The notes under the pieces: model-generated
Told to the model about the DNA's origin: nothing
What the model saw: only the letters and a program-made list of their open reading frames with translations
Databases searched by the model: none
Part shown: positions 7,205 through 15,299 of the stretch, in pieces
Numbering within the stretch: the stretch's first letter is position 1
Layout of the letters: every line of letters starts with the position of its first letter
Position numbers and translations under genes: made by a program
Source: Heyndrickxia shackletonii
Lineage (GTDB): Bacteria; Bacillota; Bacilli; Bacillales; Bacillaceae_C
Assembly: GCF_001420715.1 (NCBI RefSeq)
Contig: NZ_LJJC01000004.1
Location: 1,335,399-1,399,398, forward strand
Reading direction: 5' to 3'
Length of the DNA: 64,000 bases

Positions 7205-8534
7205 AATTAATGAAATAAAAACACTTCTACTGGAAAATAATCAAGAATCAATTAAGGAGTTCGTGTCTCATTTTCAACCTTTCGATATTGCCGAAATGCT
7301 TGTGGAATTAGACCATGAAGAACAGTTAGTGCTTATATCCATACTTCCAATTGAATTAGGGGCAGAGATTCTTGAATATTTAGAGCCGGAGTTGCAATAC
7401 AAAGTTTTACACCGAATAAAGGACAATTTTACATCTTTACTATTAAATGAAATGTCGAGTGATACGATCGTAAATTTACTTTTATCGATACATCCTCATC
7501 AAGCAAAAAAACTAATGGAGTTTTTGCCAGAAGATTATCGAAAAAAAATAGATACACTTATGAAATATGAACCAGATACAGCAGGAAGGCTAGCGACAGT
7601 AGATTATATCGCCGCCCGTATTAATTGGACAGTTGATCAAACATTACAGCATATTAGAAAAGTTGGCCAAGAGGCAGAGATTGTATCGTATATTTATGTG
7701 GTAGGAAGCCGCGGTGAATTGGTTGGAGTCGTTTCGTTAAAAGAAATCATTCTGGCGAAATCAGGTACAAAGCTAGAAGAAATAATTCAAGGTGACCCTA
7801 TTTCTGTCTCTGTTGATATGGATCAGCAGGATGCGGCAGAAATTTTGTCCAAATACGATCTTGTTGCCATTCCTGTGGTAGCACAGGATCATCGAATGAT
7901 TGGAATTCTTACGGTTGATGACCTTATTGATGTTATTCATGAAGAAGCAACAGAGGATTTTCAAAAGCTTGGAGGAAGTCAACCTTTAGATGAGCCGTAT
8001 TTTAAAAATTCCATTTGGAACCTTTATAGAAAAAGAATTGGATGGTTATTAGTCTTATTTATTGCGGAAGCATATACAGGAACTGTATTAAGACATTACG
8101 AAGACACGCTTTCAAAGCAAATCGCATTATCCTTTTTCGTACCGCTGCTAATTGGAACGGGAGGAAATACAGGTTCACAAACCGTTACGACCTTAGTTCG
8201 GGCTTTAGCAGTCGGTGAAGTACAATTCAAGGATATGTTCAAAGTATTTCGAAAGGAAGTATCAACTGGTGTTTTTCTAGGAATATCGATGGGAATTGTT
8301 GCGATCATCCGCGCCTTTTTTCTTGGAGTGAATATCCATATCAGCTCCGTTGTTGCCATATCAGCACTGTTCATTGTCATATGGGCATCGATGGTTGCGG
8401 CTGTTCTGCCGATGATATTACACAAATTAAAAATCGACCCGGCTGTTGTTTCCGGTCCATTCATTACAACCCTAGTCGATGGAACAGGACTAATCCTTTA
8501 TTTCTCTATGGCAAAATTATTGCTTCATATTTAG
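7191..8534 (+). CDS. mgtE: Magnesium transporter MgtE
   Basis: A 447-residue Mg2+ channel/transporter of the plasma membrane. Order: an N-terminal MgtE_N superhelical domain (about 15-120, including EMLVELDHEEQ), two CBS domains (about 130-255) that sense cytosolic Mg2+, then five transmembrane helices (about 290-445). The GTGGNTGSQ signature sits in the pore region. ATG 7191 is chosen because GGAGGAAGG precedes it and the length then matches MgtE; an in-frame upstream extension lacks a ribosome site. Expression is controlled by the upstream promoter palindrome and M-box. A strong hairpin follows the stop. Confidence 0.96.
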   Translation: MDQNKINEIKTLLLENNQESIKEFVSHFQPFDIAEMLVELDHEEQLVLISILPIELGAEILEYLEPELQYKVLHRIKDNFTSLLLNEMSSDTIVNLLLSIHPHQAKKLMEFLPEDYRKKIDTLMKYEPDTAGRLATVDYIAARINWTVDQTLQHIRKVGQEAEIVSYIYVVGSRGELVGVVSLKEIILAKSGTKLEEIIQGDPISVSVDMDQQDAAEILSKYDLVAIPVVAQDHRMIGILTVDDLIDVIHEEATEDFQKLGGSQPLDEPYFKNSIWNLYRKRIGWLLVLFIAEAYTGTVLRHYEDTLSKQIALSFFVPLLIGTGGNTGSQTVTTLVRALAVGEVQFKDMFKVFRKEVSTGVFLGISMGIVAIIRAFFLGVNIHISSVVAISALFIVIWASMVAAVLPMILHKLKIDPAVVSGPFITTLVDGTGLILYFSMAKLLLHI

Positions 8535-8542
8535 AATTAAAA

Positions 8543-8589
8543 CAATACCCGCTCCTTGCTGATATGTTTTTAGTGAGGAGCGGGTATTG
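8543..8589. terminator. Bidirectional terminator between mgtE and the XRE gene
   Basis: A perfect 14-bp inverted repeat (CAATACCCGCTCCT at 8543-8556 with AGGAGCGGGTATTG at 8576-8589) around a 19-base loop, lying between two convergent genes. Confidence 0.75.
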
Positions 8590-8591
8590 CT

Positions 8592-9254
8592 TTATACATT
8601 ATTTTCCTCTAACTTTGAAAGTCGCTCTAAGCCAATTTGAACAGCTAGGCAATCATCTAAATATCCAAACGGGAATACATAATCGGGGATAATATCTGTT
8701 GATAGAATAAAATATAAAAGGACACTACCGAGGATTGTACGCTTTTCTATAGAAAGATTTTCCTCACGAAAACTCTTAAACATTTTATTTAATTCAATAA
8801 TAAATGGTCCCGCACCTCTTACTTCCTCCACCTTTGTCTCAAACTCTTCAAGTATTTTCTGTTCTCCCTCTTTAGTCAGGGAGAAGTGTTCATATTTGGC
8901 CAATTCCTGATGAATTTTTTCCACCGTAAATTCATGATCAAGAAAATTGGAGGAAACAAGAATTTCCTGAATAGCATCGATAGATTGATACATATCCGAT
9001 TGATCATTATTTTCAGATAGTACAAGATTATAACCTGCTGCTTGAATTAATTTGGCTGGCGGGACATCTAAATGATTGGCGAGCAGCTGTAAGTGAGAGG
9101 GCGTGGCTTTCTGTTTATTATTTGCAATTCGTGAAATAGTTGCAGTATCTATTCCCGTTAGAGCACTAAGCTTGCGCATGGAAAGCATCCTTTCCTTTAA
9201 CAATGCTTTAATTAATAAGCCGAGATTATGGTCTCCATTTATTTCAGTTGACAT
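8592..9254 (-). CDS. XRE-family HTH regulator with C-terminal DUF1232 domain (paralog 1)
   Basis: A 220-residue protein. The XRE/Cro HTH spans about residues 12-70 (LSMRKLSALTGIDTATISRI, then KATPSHLQLLANHLDVPP). A helical linker follows, then a DUF1232 (YkvA-like) hydrophobic segment at about 168-205 (ILGSVLLYFILSTDIIPDYV, then PFGYLDDCLAVQIGL). The DNA-binding head thus joins a probable membrane-interacting tail. It starts at ATG 9254 behind GGAGGGAAGG. A close paralog of the same length and layout lies at 10543, with ytaF between them. A 28-codon hydrophobic ORF precedes it on the same strand. Targets are unknown; TTGA-N7-TCAA sites nearby are candidates. Confidence 0.8.
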   Translation of the reverse strand: MSTEINGDHNLGLLIKALLKERMLSMRKLSALTGIDTATISRIANNKQKATPSHLQLLANHLDVPPAKLIQAAGYNLVLSENNDQSDMYQSIDAIQEILVSSNFLDHEFTVEKIHQELAKYEHFSLTKEGEQKILEEFETKVEEVRGAGPFIIELNKMFKSFREENLSIEKRTILGSVLLYFILSTDIIPDYVFPFGYLDDCLAVQIGLERLSKLEENNV

Positions 9255-9286
9255 TACCTTCCCTCCTTTCCGAATACAAAACTATA

Positions 9287-9373
9287 TCAGCTTAAGAAAA
9301 ATACTACTAATTCTAGAAAAAAGAATGAATGAATCGCGCCGAACATGATTGCACGCTTAGAATCTTTATTCAT
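9287..9373 (-). CDS. Possible 28-residue hydrophobic peptide upstream of XRE paralog 1
   Basis: ATG 9373 is preceded by AAGGAGGGTGAAACAAG, a very strong ribosome site. It encodes MNKDSKRAIMFGAIHS followed by FFFLELVVFFLS: a short basic N-terminus and one hydrophobic helix, the look of a single-span micro-membrane protein. It ends 32 bases before the XRE start, so the two would share a transcript. No family is recognised. A partner for the hydrophobic DUF1232 tail is speculation. Confidence 0.45.
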   Translation of the reverse strand: MNKDSKRAIMFGAIHSFFFLELVVFFLS

Positions 9374-9528
9374 CTTGTTTCACCCTCCTTATATATATAT
9401 GTAGTAATGTTGATTAACTTTACTTCAACACCATGAAATGTTTTTTATATTATATTGAAATGCCTCATAACTGTGCCTGTTTAAATGAAGATGAAGTAAC
9501 AAAATGTTGTTTATTTAGAAATAAAACG

Positions 9529-9615
9529 TTGAAAAAATGTCAACAAAGATTCGATTCGTATAAAAGATGTGCTGAAAATTCATTTATGAACAGGAAAGTG
9601 TTGATTTTTTTTCAA
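9529..9615. promoter_or_regulatory. Two TTGA-N7-TCAA sites upstream of ytaF
   Basis: Site 1, TTGAAA-AAA-TGTCAA (9529-9543), differs by one base from the palindromes at 6637 and 10477. Site 2, TTGATT-TTT-TTTCAA (9601-9615), keeps only the outer TTGA/TCAA. The 315 bases between 9374 and 9688 otherwise hold no gene I can support. A looser GTTGATTAAC...CTTCAAC repeat is at about 9411-9431. Confidence 0.4.
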
Positions 9616-9688
9616 CAGTTTTTGATTAGACACGCACTTACACAGAGAAAGGAAAATACTATGTGTAAAAAAAAGGAGGTATAAAACA

Positions 9689-10321
9689 ATGTCGTGGTTA
9701 ATTATATTGGCGTTCGCCGCTTCATCAAGTATTGATAATTTAGGAGTTGGGATATCCTATGGTATTCGAAAAATCCGAATTGGAATTGGTGCAAACATAT
9801 TGATTGCATTGATTTGTTTTCTTATGAGTATAGCGGGGATTACATTTGGAATTTGGCTTTCAAAGATTCTTCCCGGCGTCCTTCCTGTAATAATAGGAGC
9901 GTTCCTACTTTTTATTATTGGAATAAGAATTATTCTTTTGGCAGCTCCACGTAAAAAGGATAATTCTGATGTCATCATGGAGCAAAAAAAGCACTCTAAG
10001 GGTCTTAAAGGAATTTTAAAAAATCCGGAAGTAGTTGATATGGATCAGTCTGGAGAAATCGGTTGGATAGAGGCTATTATTCTAGGAGTAGCCTTATCGG
10101 CAAATGCACTTACAAATGGGCTTGGTGCTGGTTTGCTTGGATTATCGCCCTTTGCGATTTCCTTAACAGCTGCAATAGGAAGTTTCATCAGTGTTTGGGC
10201 AGGTGTGAAGCTAGGAAGCAAATTAGCAAATATTCGAATTGGCAAATTTACAGTTGGTCAATTCGGGACCCTTTTAAGTGGAGTAATAATAGTAGTGATC
10301 GCTTTTGCAGCTTTCTTTTAA
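9689..10321 (+). CDS. ytaF: Sporulation membrane protein YtaF (MntP-like)
   Basis: A 210-residue polytopic membrane protein of the YtaF branch of the MntP/LysE-like fold. Two internal half-repeats each carry a conserved motif, SSIDNLGVGISYG (about 11-23) and ALSANALTNGLGAGLLG (about 132-148). The cytosolic loop has a DMDQSGEIGWIEA stretch (about 114-126) that looks like an EF-hand-type acidic loop and is usual for YtaF. ATG 9689 follows AAAGGAGG. The family is linked to sporulation; transport of divalent cations is plausible from the fold but unproven. Flanked by the two XRE-DUF1232 paralogs. Confidence 0.85.
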   Translation: MSWLIILAFAASSSIDNLGVGISYGIRKIRIGIGANILIALICFLMSIAGITFGIWLSKILPGVLPVIIGAFLLFIIGIRIILLAAPRKKDNSDVIMEQKKHSKGLKGILKNPEVVDMDQSGEIGWIEAIILGVALSANALTNGLGAGLLGLSPFAISLTAAIGSFISVWAGVKLGSKLANIRIGKFTVGQFGTLLSGVIIVVIAFAAFF

Positions 10322-10360
10322 GAACAAACTGTACGAAGACAGCATAGGATAAAGATTTTT

Positions 10361-10397
10361 AAGCCCGATATAATCTAGACTTGGTTATATCGGGCTT
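10361..10397 (+). terminator. Terminator after ytaF
   Basis: A perfect 13-bp stem (AAGCCCGATATAA at 10361-10373 with TTATATCGGGCTT at 10385-10397), preceded by A-rich and followed by T-rich bases. Confidence 0.8.
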
Positions 10398-10476
10398 TAC
10401 GTTGATAATTAGCATATTGGAACATTGCCTGAAATATACATACATTTAACCATTTTTCATATAGTCATAGACGCTG

Positions 10477-10505
10477 TTGACAAAATGTCAATATATCTGT
10501 ATCTT
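10477..10505 (+). promoter_or_regulatory. Promoter of XRE paralog 2 with TTGACA-N3-TGTCAA palindrome
   Basis: TTGACA (10477-10482), 17-base spacer, TATCTT (10500-10505). The -35 is the left arm of the perfect inverted repeat TTGACA-AAA-TGTCAA (10477-10491). Geometry is identical to the mgtE promoter at 6637. Autoregulation by the encoded HTH protein is the simplest reading. Confidence 0.65.
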
Positions 10506-10542
10506 AGTTTACTATAAGAGGTTAATAGAAAGGAAAATGAAT

Positions 10543-11187
10543 ATGTCTGAAAATGGAGATATTAATCATCTCGGACCGCTATTAAAAGCTATATTGAAGG
10601 ATCAGTCATTATCTATGCGCAAATTTAGTGAACTTACTAATATTGATACCGCTACAATATCTCGGATCATTAATGGTAAAAGAAAAGCTACTCCCGCACA
10701 TTTGCAAAAATTTGCTGAATGCCTTGGAATTCCTTTGGCAAAATTATTAGTTGCTGCAGGTTATCCAATTGAACAAGATGGACAAAACGATCAGTCTGAT
10801 ATTCAATTGTCCGTTGCAAGTATTCAAAGTTTCCTTGAGTCCTCTAATATTTATGACAGGAATTTTACGATTGATAATATAAAAAATCAATTAACGAAAT
10901 ACGAACAATACTCCCAAACGGAAGAGGGGAAAGAAACCATTTTGACGGGATTTGAAGAGAAGCTTCAAAAAGTCGGGAGTATTGGACCATTTATTAATCA
11001 GCTGAAGAACATGTACGATAAATTTCGATTAAGTAAAGGAACACCTCGTGAGCTTGTCATAATTGGCAGTGCTCTAATTTATTTTATTTTACCGGTAGAT
11101 GTTATTCCTGATTATATTTTTCCGATTGGCTATTTAGATGATGCGACGGCTGTACAAATTGTACTGAAATTATTAATGAAGGATTAA
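10543..11187 (+). CDS. XRE-family HTH regulator with C-terminal DUF1232 domain (paralog 2)
   Basis: A 214-residue paralog of the protein at 8592. It shares an N-terminal MSxxxGD..LG.L motif, the HTH (LSMRKFSELTNIDTATISRI, then KATPAHLQKFAE) and a DUF1232 segment near the end (SALIYFILPVDVIPDYIFPI, then GYLDDATAVQIVL). Start ATG 10543 (MSENGD) aligns with paralog 1 and has AGAAAGG upstream. Longer starts at 10477 or 10537 would run into the promoter or crowd the ribosome site. Identity between paralogs is highest in the HTH, which suggests overlapping DNA targets. Confidence 0.8.
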   Translation: MSENGDINHLGPLLKAILKDQSLSMRKFSELTNIDTATISRIINGKRKATPAHLQKFAECLGIPLAKLLVAAGYPIEQDGQNDQSDIQLSVASIQSFLESSNIYDRNFTIDNIKNQLTKYEQYSQTEEGKETILTGFEEKLQKVGSIGPFINQLKNMYDKFRLSKGTPRELVIIGSALIYFILPVDVIPDYIFPIGYLDDATAVQIVLKLLMKD

Positions 11188-11263
11188 AAGACAATTTATA
11201 CTCTTGATGCTATTAAAATGAGTACACAATAGTATTTTTAGATTAATAGATAGGGGAATTTCA

Positions 11264-12199
11264 ATGGATCAAAGAAGAAAAAAGAAGAGAAGGGTACGTA
11301 AATGGGTACGGAACCTCATGTTATTTATCCTCCTATTCATTGTGGCGGTAGCTGCATATTGTGTATATCAATACAATAAAGGCTTGTCTGAAGCGTCAGA
11401 CGGTAAATATAAAAACGATGGTAAAACCTTTGAGCAATTTCAAGGTGCGGAACCTCAATTTGGCGAAATCAATATCTTATTAATAGGGAGCGATTCAAGA
11501 GGGGAAGAACACGCAAGATCCGATACGATTATGATTGCACATTATAATCAAAACACGCATCGTTTAAAGCTTGTCTCTTTGATGAGAGATATGTACGTGG
11601 ATATTCCTGATCATGGGAAGCAAAAGTTAAATGCTGCGTTTGCATTTGGCGGACCCGAATTGCTCAGGAAAACAATCAAGCAAACGTTTGATATTGATAT
11701 AAATTACTATACAATTGTCGATTTCCAAGGATTTTCGAAGATTGTTGATATCATTGCGCCTAAAGGGGTTGAAGTGGATATCCCATATGAAATGTCGTAC
11801 GGAATTGGCATGAAACTGCATCCAGGTAAACAAGTTCTCCATGGTAAAAAACTATTAGGATATGTACGTTTTCGTCATGACCGTTTAAGTGATTTCGGGC
11901 GAGTGGAACGCCAACAAGAAGTTTTAGGGAAATTAAAGGATCAAGCGGTTTCCGTGCATAGTATCGTCAACCTTCCAAGGATTCTAGGTTTAGCCGACCC
12001 TTACATTGATACAAATGTAGATACTGGAACGATCCTAGCAATTGGAAAAGGGTTAATGATTGGGAAATCTCAAAAAACGGAGACTTTAAGATTACCGGTT
12101 AATGATTCTTATACGAATGAACGTGTAGATGTAGGGGATGTTTTAAGCATGGATATAGACAAAAACAAACAGGCGTTAAAAGAATTTCTTAGTCAATAG
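11264..12199 (+). CDS. LytR-CpsA-Psr (LCP) family cell-wall glycopolymer ligase
   Basis: A 311-residue type II membrane protein: basic N-terminus, one helix (about 17-38), then an extracellular LCP domain. Core motifs are LLIGSDSRGEEHARSDTIMI (about 69-88) and LVSLMRDMYVDIPDHGKQKLN (about 104-124), with RHDRLSDFGRVERQQ at about 204-218. LCP enzymes such as TagT/U/V attach teichoic acids or other polymers to peptidoglycan. ATG 11264 follows TAGGGGA. Two SEDS genes follow, giving an envelope-biogenesis group. Which TagTUV paralog it equals is not decidable here. Confidence 0.9.
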   Translation: MDQRRKKKRRVRKWVRNLMLFILLFIVAVAAYCVYQYNKGLSEASDGKYKNDGKTFEQFQGAEPQFGEINILLIGSDSRGEEHARSDTIMIAHYNQNTHRLKLVSLMRDMYVDIPDHGKQKLNAAFAFGGPELLRKTIKQTFDIDINYYTIVDFQGFSKIVDIIAPKGVEVDIPYEMSYGIGMKLHPGKQVLHGKKLLGYVRFRHDRLSDFGRVERQQEVLGKLKDQAVSVHSIVNLPRILGLADPYIDTNVDTGTILAIGKGLMIGKSQKTETLRLPVNDSYTNERVDVGDVLSMDIDKNKQALKEFLSQ

Positions 12200-12253
12200 A
12201 ATAATGATGATGTTCGATTAAAGAAGCGAATATCTTTCTAGCGGGAGTTTAAC

Positions 12254-13435
12254 ATGAAGACTGAAAATGAATTTTTGAAAAGATTGGATCCGACTATTTT
12301 ATTTATCATCTTTTTATTTGCCATTCTAAGCATCGTATTTATCCATAGCAGTCAACAAACTGGACAATATGGAAATGATAATTTTGCGTTGAAGCAAGGG
12401 ATTAACTATCTGATAGGTTTCTTTCTGCTGTTTTTCATGGCATATTTGGATCCGGACCAAATCCAAAAATTAGGCTGGCATCTATATATAATTGGATTTT
12501 TGTCCATTATTATTCTAGCATTGCCATTACCGGATTCCATTGCACATCCAATATTAGGGGCAAAGAGATGGTATCAGATTCCATTCCTTGGTTCCATACA
12601 ACCATCTGAGTTTTTTAAAATTCCATTGTTAATTGTCACTGCCAATATTGCCGTAAAGCATAATTTAACTTATTTGAAGAGAACGATGCTTTCCGATTTA
12701 ATGTTGGTTGGTAAAATTATGTTAGTAACGATTCCGCCATCTTTATTTGTTTACCAACAGCCTGATACAGGCATGGTATTCTTGTATCTTGCAAGCGTAT
12801 CAAGTATCATCTTTCTTTCTGGGATAAATAAAAAATTAATTGTAACAATTATTATTGTTCCATCCATATTAGTGTCAGGTTTAGTTTATATATACTTTCA
12901 ACACCCGGATATTTTGTTTAAAGACCTTATTCCAATGCTAAAACCACATCAACAAGAGCGTGTGATAGGTTGGCTTAAACCGGATCAAAATCCTAATCAA
13001 GGGTATCAGACGAAAAAGGCCATTTTAGCTGTAGGAAGCGGGGAACTGCAGGGAAAAGGAATCGGACATGGGGATGTATACATTCCTGAAAAGCACACCG
13101 ATTTTATTTTTGCTACTGTTGCGGAAGAGGGAGGGTTTGTTACTGCCTCTTTAGTGATATGTTTATTTTTTCTACTCATGTATCGCTTAATTATTATTGG
13201 CGACAAAACGAGTGATCCATTTGGCACTTATTTTTGTATAGGCATTGTTGCAGAATTATCTCTGCAGATTTTTCAAAACATAGGCATGATGGTGGGCGTA
13301 ATGCCTGTTAAAGGAATTTCCTTGCCGTTTTTAACGTATGGAGGAAGTTCACTGTTTTCAAATATGTTATTGTTTGGGGTTGCCTTATCCATACACAAAA
13401 TGTATGGAAAGTATATGTTTGAGATGAAAAATTAA
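12254..13435 (+). CDS. SEDS-family protein (FtsW/RodA/SpoVE), copy 1
   Basis: A 393-residue polytopic peptidoglycan glycosyltransferase of the SEDS family, about ten helices. Family signatures: GAKRWYQIPFLGSIQPSEFFK (start about 110), GYQTKKAILAVGSGELQGKG, HTDFIFATVAEEGGF with the conserved Asp of the TDFIF motif at residue 283, and the C-terminal LPFLTYGGSSLFSNM. The stretch before GYQ reads WLKPDQNP rather than the common WLDP. SEDS enzymes polymerise lipid II with a class B PBP; none is encoded nearby. Start ATG 12254 follows GCGGGAG. It lies 54 bases after the LCP gene and probably shares its transcript. Confidence 0.88.
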   Translation: MKTENEFLKRLDPTILFIIFLFAILSIVFIHSSQQTGQYGNDNFALKQGINYLIGFFLLFFMAYLDPDQIQKLGWHLYIIGFLSIIILALPLPDSIAHPILGAKRWYQIPFLGSIQPSEFFKIPLLIVTANIAVKHNLTYLKRTMLSDLMLVGKIMLVTIPPSLFVYQQPDTGMVFLYLASVSSIIFLSGINKKLIVTIIIVPSILVSGLVYIYFQHPDILFKDLIPMLKPHQQERVIGWLKPDQNPNQGYQTKKAILAVGSGELQGKGIGHGDVYIPEKHTDFIFATVAEEGGFVTASLVICLFFLLMYRLIIIGDKTSDPFGTYFCIGIVAELSLQIFQNIGMMVGVMPVKGISLPFLTYGGSSLFSNMLLFGVALSIHKMYGKYMFEMKN

Positions 13436-13436
13436 C

Positions 13437-13464
13437 AAACGGCCAGAAAATATCTGGCCGTTTT
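13437..13464. terminator. Bidirectional terminator between SEDS copy 1 and the thioredoxin gene
   Basis: A perfect 11-bp stem (AAACGGCCAGA with TCTGGCCGTTT) with a five-base loop. It begins one base after the SEDS stop codon and lies seven bases from the stop of the convergent thioredoxin-like gene. Confidence 0.8.
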
Positions 13465-13470
13465 GTCTAA

Positions 13471-13785
13471 TTATTGAGCGTCTAAGAATTCCCGTACTTG
13501 TTCAGGGGATTTAGCATTAGCACTGTGTAAATGTGCCAGTTTTTCTCCATTTTTAAAAATTAGCAGGCTTGGAATTCCCATAACGGAATATTTTTCTGCA
13601 AGCTCAGGAAAATCGTCACGGTTAATTTCATACCATTTATATTGGCTATAATCCTTAATGACATCGTCAATAAACATATTCATTCTAGTGCAATCCGGGC
13701 ACCAGCCTGCAAAAAATTTCATGATGACAGGCTCATTACCAGAGATTAATTCTTCGAATGTTTCCAGTTTCTTAATTTCCTCCAA
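13471..13785 (-). CDS. Thioredoxin-family protein
   Basis: A 104-residue single thioredoxin fold with active site WCPDC (Cys29 and Cys32) and the cis-Pro loop MGIPSLLIFKNGE. Aspartate in the CPDC dipeptide differs from classic CGPC thioredoxin and is seen in small Bacillus thioredoxin-like proteins of uncertain substrate. No signal peptide, so cytosolic. ATG 13785 follows AAGGAGGATC. It is convergent with SEDS copy 1 and divergent from SEDS copy 2, interrupting the two. Confidence 0.88.
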   Translation of the reverse strand: MEEIKKLETFEELISGNEPVIMKFFAGWCPDCTRMNMFIDDVIKDYSQYKWYEINRDDFPELAEKYSVMGIPSLLIFKNGEKLAHLHSANAKSPEQVREFLDAQ

Positions 13786-13982
13786 GGTAGATCCTCCTTA
13801 TGTTAAATAAAAATAGTTTACATTTTACTTCATTAGTATTGTATAGCTTCTTTTCTTTTCATACAATTTATTTGTTTTGCTTTCCTTTTGCGAAAAATGA
13901 TTAGATTTTCCATTACAAACGCAACAAAGTGATGAAAAAATCTTTTGGTCAAGACAATGCCACAATTTGTGACTTTGTATCG

Positions 13983-14012
13983 TTGACATCAACCTGTATA
14001 ATGTTATTATGA
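13983..14012 (+). promoter_or_regulatory. Candidate promoter of SEDS copy 2
   Basis: TTGACA (13983-13988) followed by TTATGA at 18-base spacing. A TATAAT at 13997-14002 is also present but has only a weak -35 (TTTGTA) at 17 bases. Either would start about 50-60 bases before the gene. Confidence 0.4.
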
Positions 14013-14068
14013 CTATACTTGTTAAGTATGGAACAAGGATTTTAAGCTATAGTAGGAGACGAAACAGT

Positions 14069-15241
14069 ATGACTTCTCAGACAACAAAATCATCTAAAAT
14101 AGATTACGGGCTTGTTTTAACATTAATGCTAATGTGTATAGCCAGCCTTGTATCGGTTTATAGTGCTCAAAAATCGGGGCAGTATTCTGATAACTTTGTA
14201 TTAAAACAAGCAATTTGGTATATAGTTGGAACGGTAATCATTGTGTTTACCATACGACTCGATTCTGACCAATTGAAAAAACTTTCCTGGTATTCATATG
14301 GGTTTGGAATTTTGTTGCTATTCCTTCTTGTCATTGCTCCAGCTTCCATTGCTCCCGATATTAAAGGGGCAAAAAACTGGTTTAAAGTGCCTTTCCTAGG
14401 GACTTTCCAACCTTCAGAAATTACAAAAGTATTTTTTATTCTTGCTTTATCGCGTTGTGTATTAGACCATCATCAAAAGTTTATAGTCAAAACATTAAAA
14501 ACAGATTTCTGGCTTTTAGTGAAGTTAGGAATTATTACAATGATCCCTTCGGTTCTAATCATGCTAGAACCGGATCTTGGAACCGTATTGGTTTATTTAG
14601 CGATTATGCTCGGTATTATTTTCACATCCGGAATTACATGGAAACTTTTACTCCCTATATTTGGAGGGTTTTCAGCGATTGCAAGCATTGTTCTTTATTT
14701 TGTCATTTGGGCTCCACAGGTATTGAGTAAGTATTTACATGTGAAGTCTTATCAATTCGGTCGAATTTATTCCTGGTTAGACCCTTATAATTATCAAAGT
14801 GATTCTGGATATCAACTTATAAAATCACTTTTGGCTATTGGCTCTGGAGAAACATTAGGCAAAGGATTTAATCAAAGAGATGTCTATTTGCCGGAGAGCC
14901 AAACTGATTTCATTTTCAGTGTAATCGGGGAACAATATGGTTTTATTGGGGCTAGTATTGTGGTCAGTTTATTTTTTATGTTGATTTATCACATTACAAA
15001 GGCAAGTCTTGAAACGAAGAATGATTTTTATTCCTATATTTGTTCTGGTATCATTGCAATGATCACCTTTCATGTTTTCCAAAATATAGGGATGACGATT
15101 GGGCTTTTACCGATTACAGGTATTCCGTTACCATTTATCAGCTATGGTGGAAGTTCTTTAATGGGGAACATGCTTGCAATTGGTTTGGTGTTTTCCATGC
15201 GATATCATTATAAAAAATATATGTTTTCAACGGAGATTTAA
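14069..15241 (+). CDS. SEDS-family protein (FtsW/RodA/SpoVE), copy 2
   Basis: A 390-residue paralog of the protein at 12254. It shows GAKNWFKVPFLGTFQPSEITK, WLDPYNYQSDSGYQL, AIGSGETLGKGFNQRDVYLP, QTDFIFSVIGEQYGF with the conserved Asp at about residue 280, and PLPFISYGGSSLMGNM. It keeps the canonical WLDP that copy 1 lacks. ATG 14069 is chosen because TAGGAGA precedes it; an upstream in-frame start at 14009 overlaps the probable promoter. It has its own promoter and terminator, so it is expressed apart from copy 1. Role in elongation, division or sporulation cannot be told from sequence. Confidence 0.88.
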   Translation: MTSQTTKSSKIDYGLVLTLMLMCIASLVSVYSAQKSGQYSDNFVLKQAIWYIVGTVIIVFTIRLDSDQLKKLSWYSYGFGILLLFLLVIAPASIAPDIKGAKNWFKVPFLGTFQPSEITKVFFILALSRCVLDHHQKFIVKTLKTDFWLLVKLGIITMIPSVLIMLEPDLGTVLVYLAIMLGIIFTSGITWKLLLPIFGGFSAIASIVLYFVIWAPQVLSKYLHVKSYQFGRIYSWLDPYNYQSDSGYQLIKSLLAIGSGETLGKGFNQRDVYLPESQTDFIFSVIGEQYGFIGASIVVSLFFMLIYHITKASLETKNDFYSYICSGIIAMITFHVFQNIGMTIGLLPITGIPLPFISYGGSSLMGNMLAIGLVFSMRYHYKKYMFSTEI

Positions 15242-15243
15242 AG

Positions 15244-15290
15244 AAATAGCCTGATAGGAAGAAAGATACTTCTCATCAGGCTATTTTTTA
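15244..15290 (+). terminator. Terminator after SEDS copy 2
   Basis: Stem AAATAGCCTGATA (15244-15256) with TCATCAGGCTATTT near 15274-15286, then T-rich sequence. It also faces the 3' end of the convergent ger operon. Confidence 0.75.
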
Positions 15291-15299
15291 TCTGTTTCT

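Noticed and set aside
9433-9684. 83-codon Cys-containing ORF upstream of ytaF
   Set aside because: No ribosome site, odd composition, runs through the TTGA-N7-TCAA sites and up to the ytaF ribosome site; no family resemblance.
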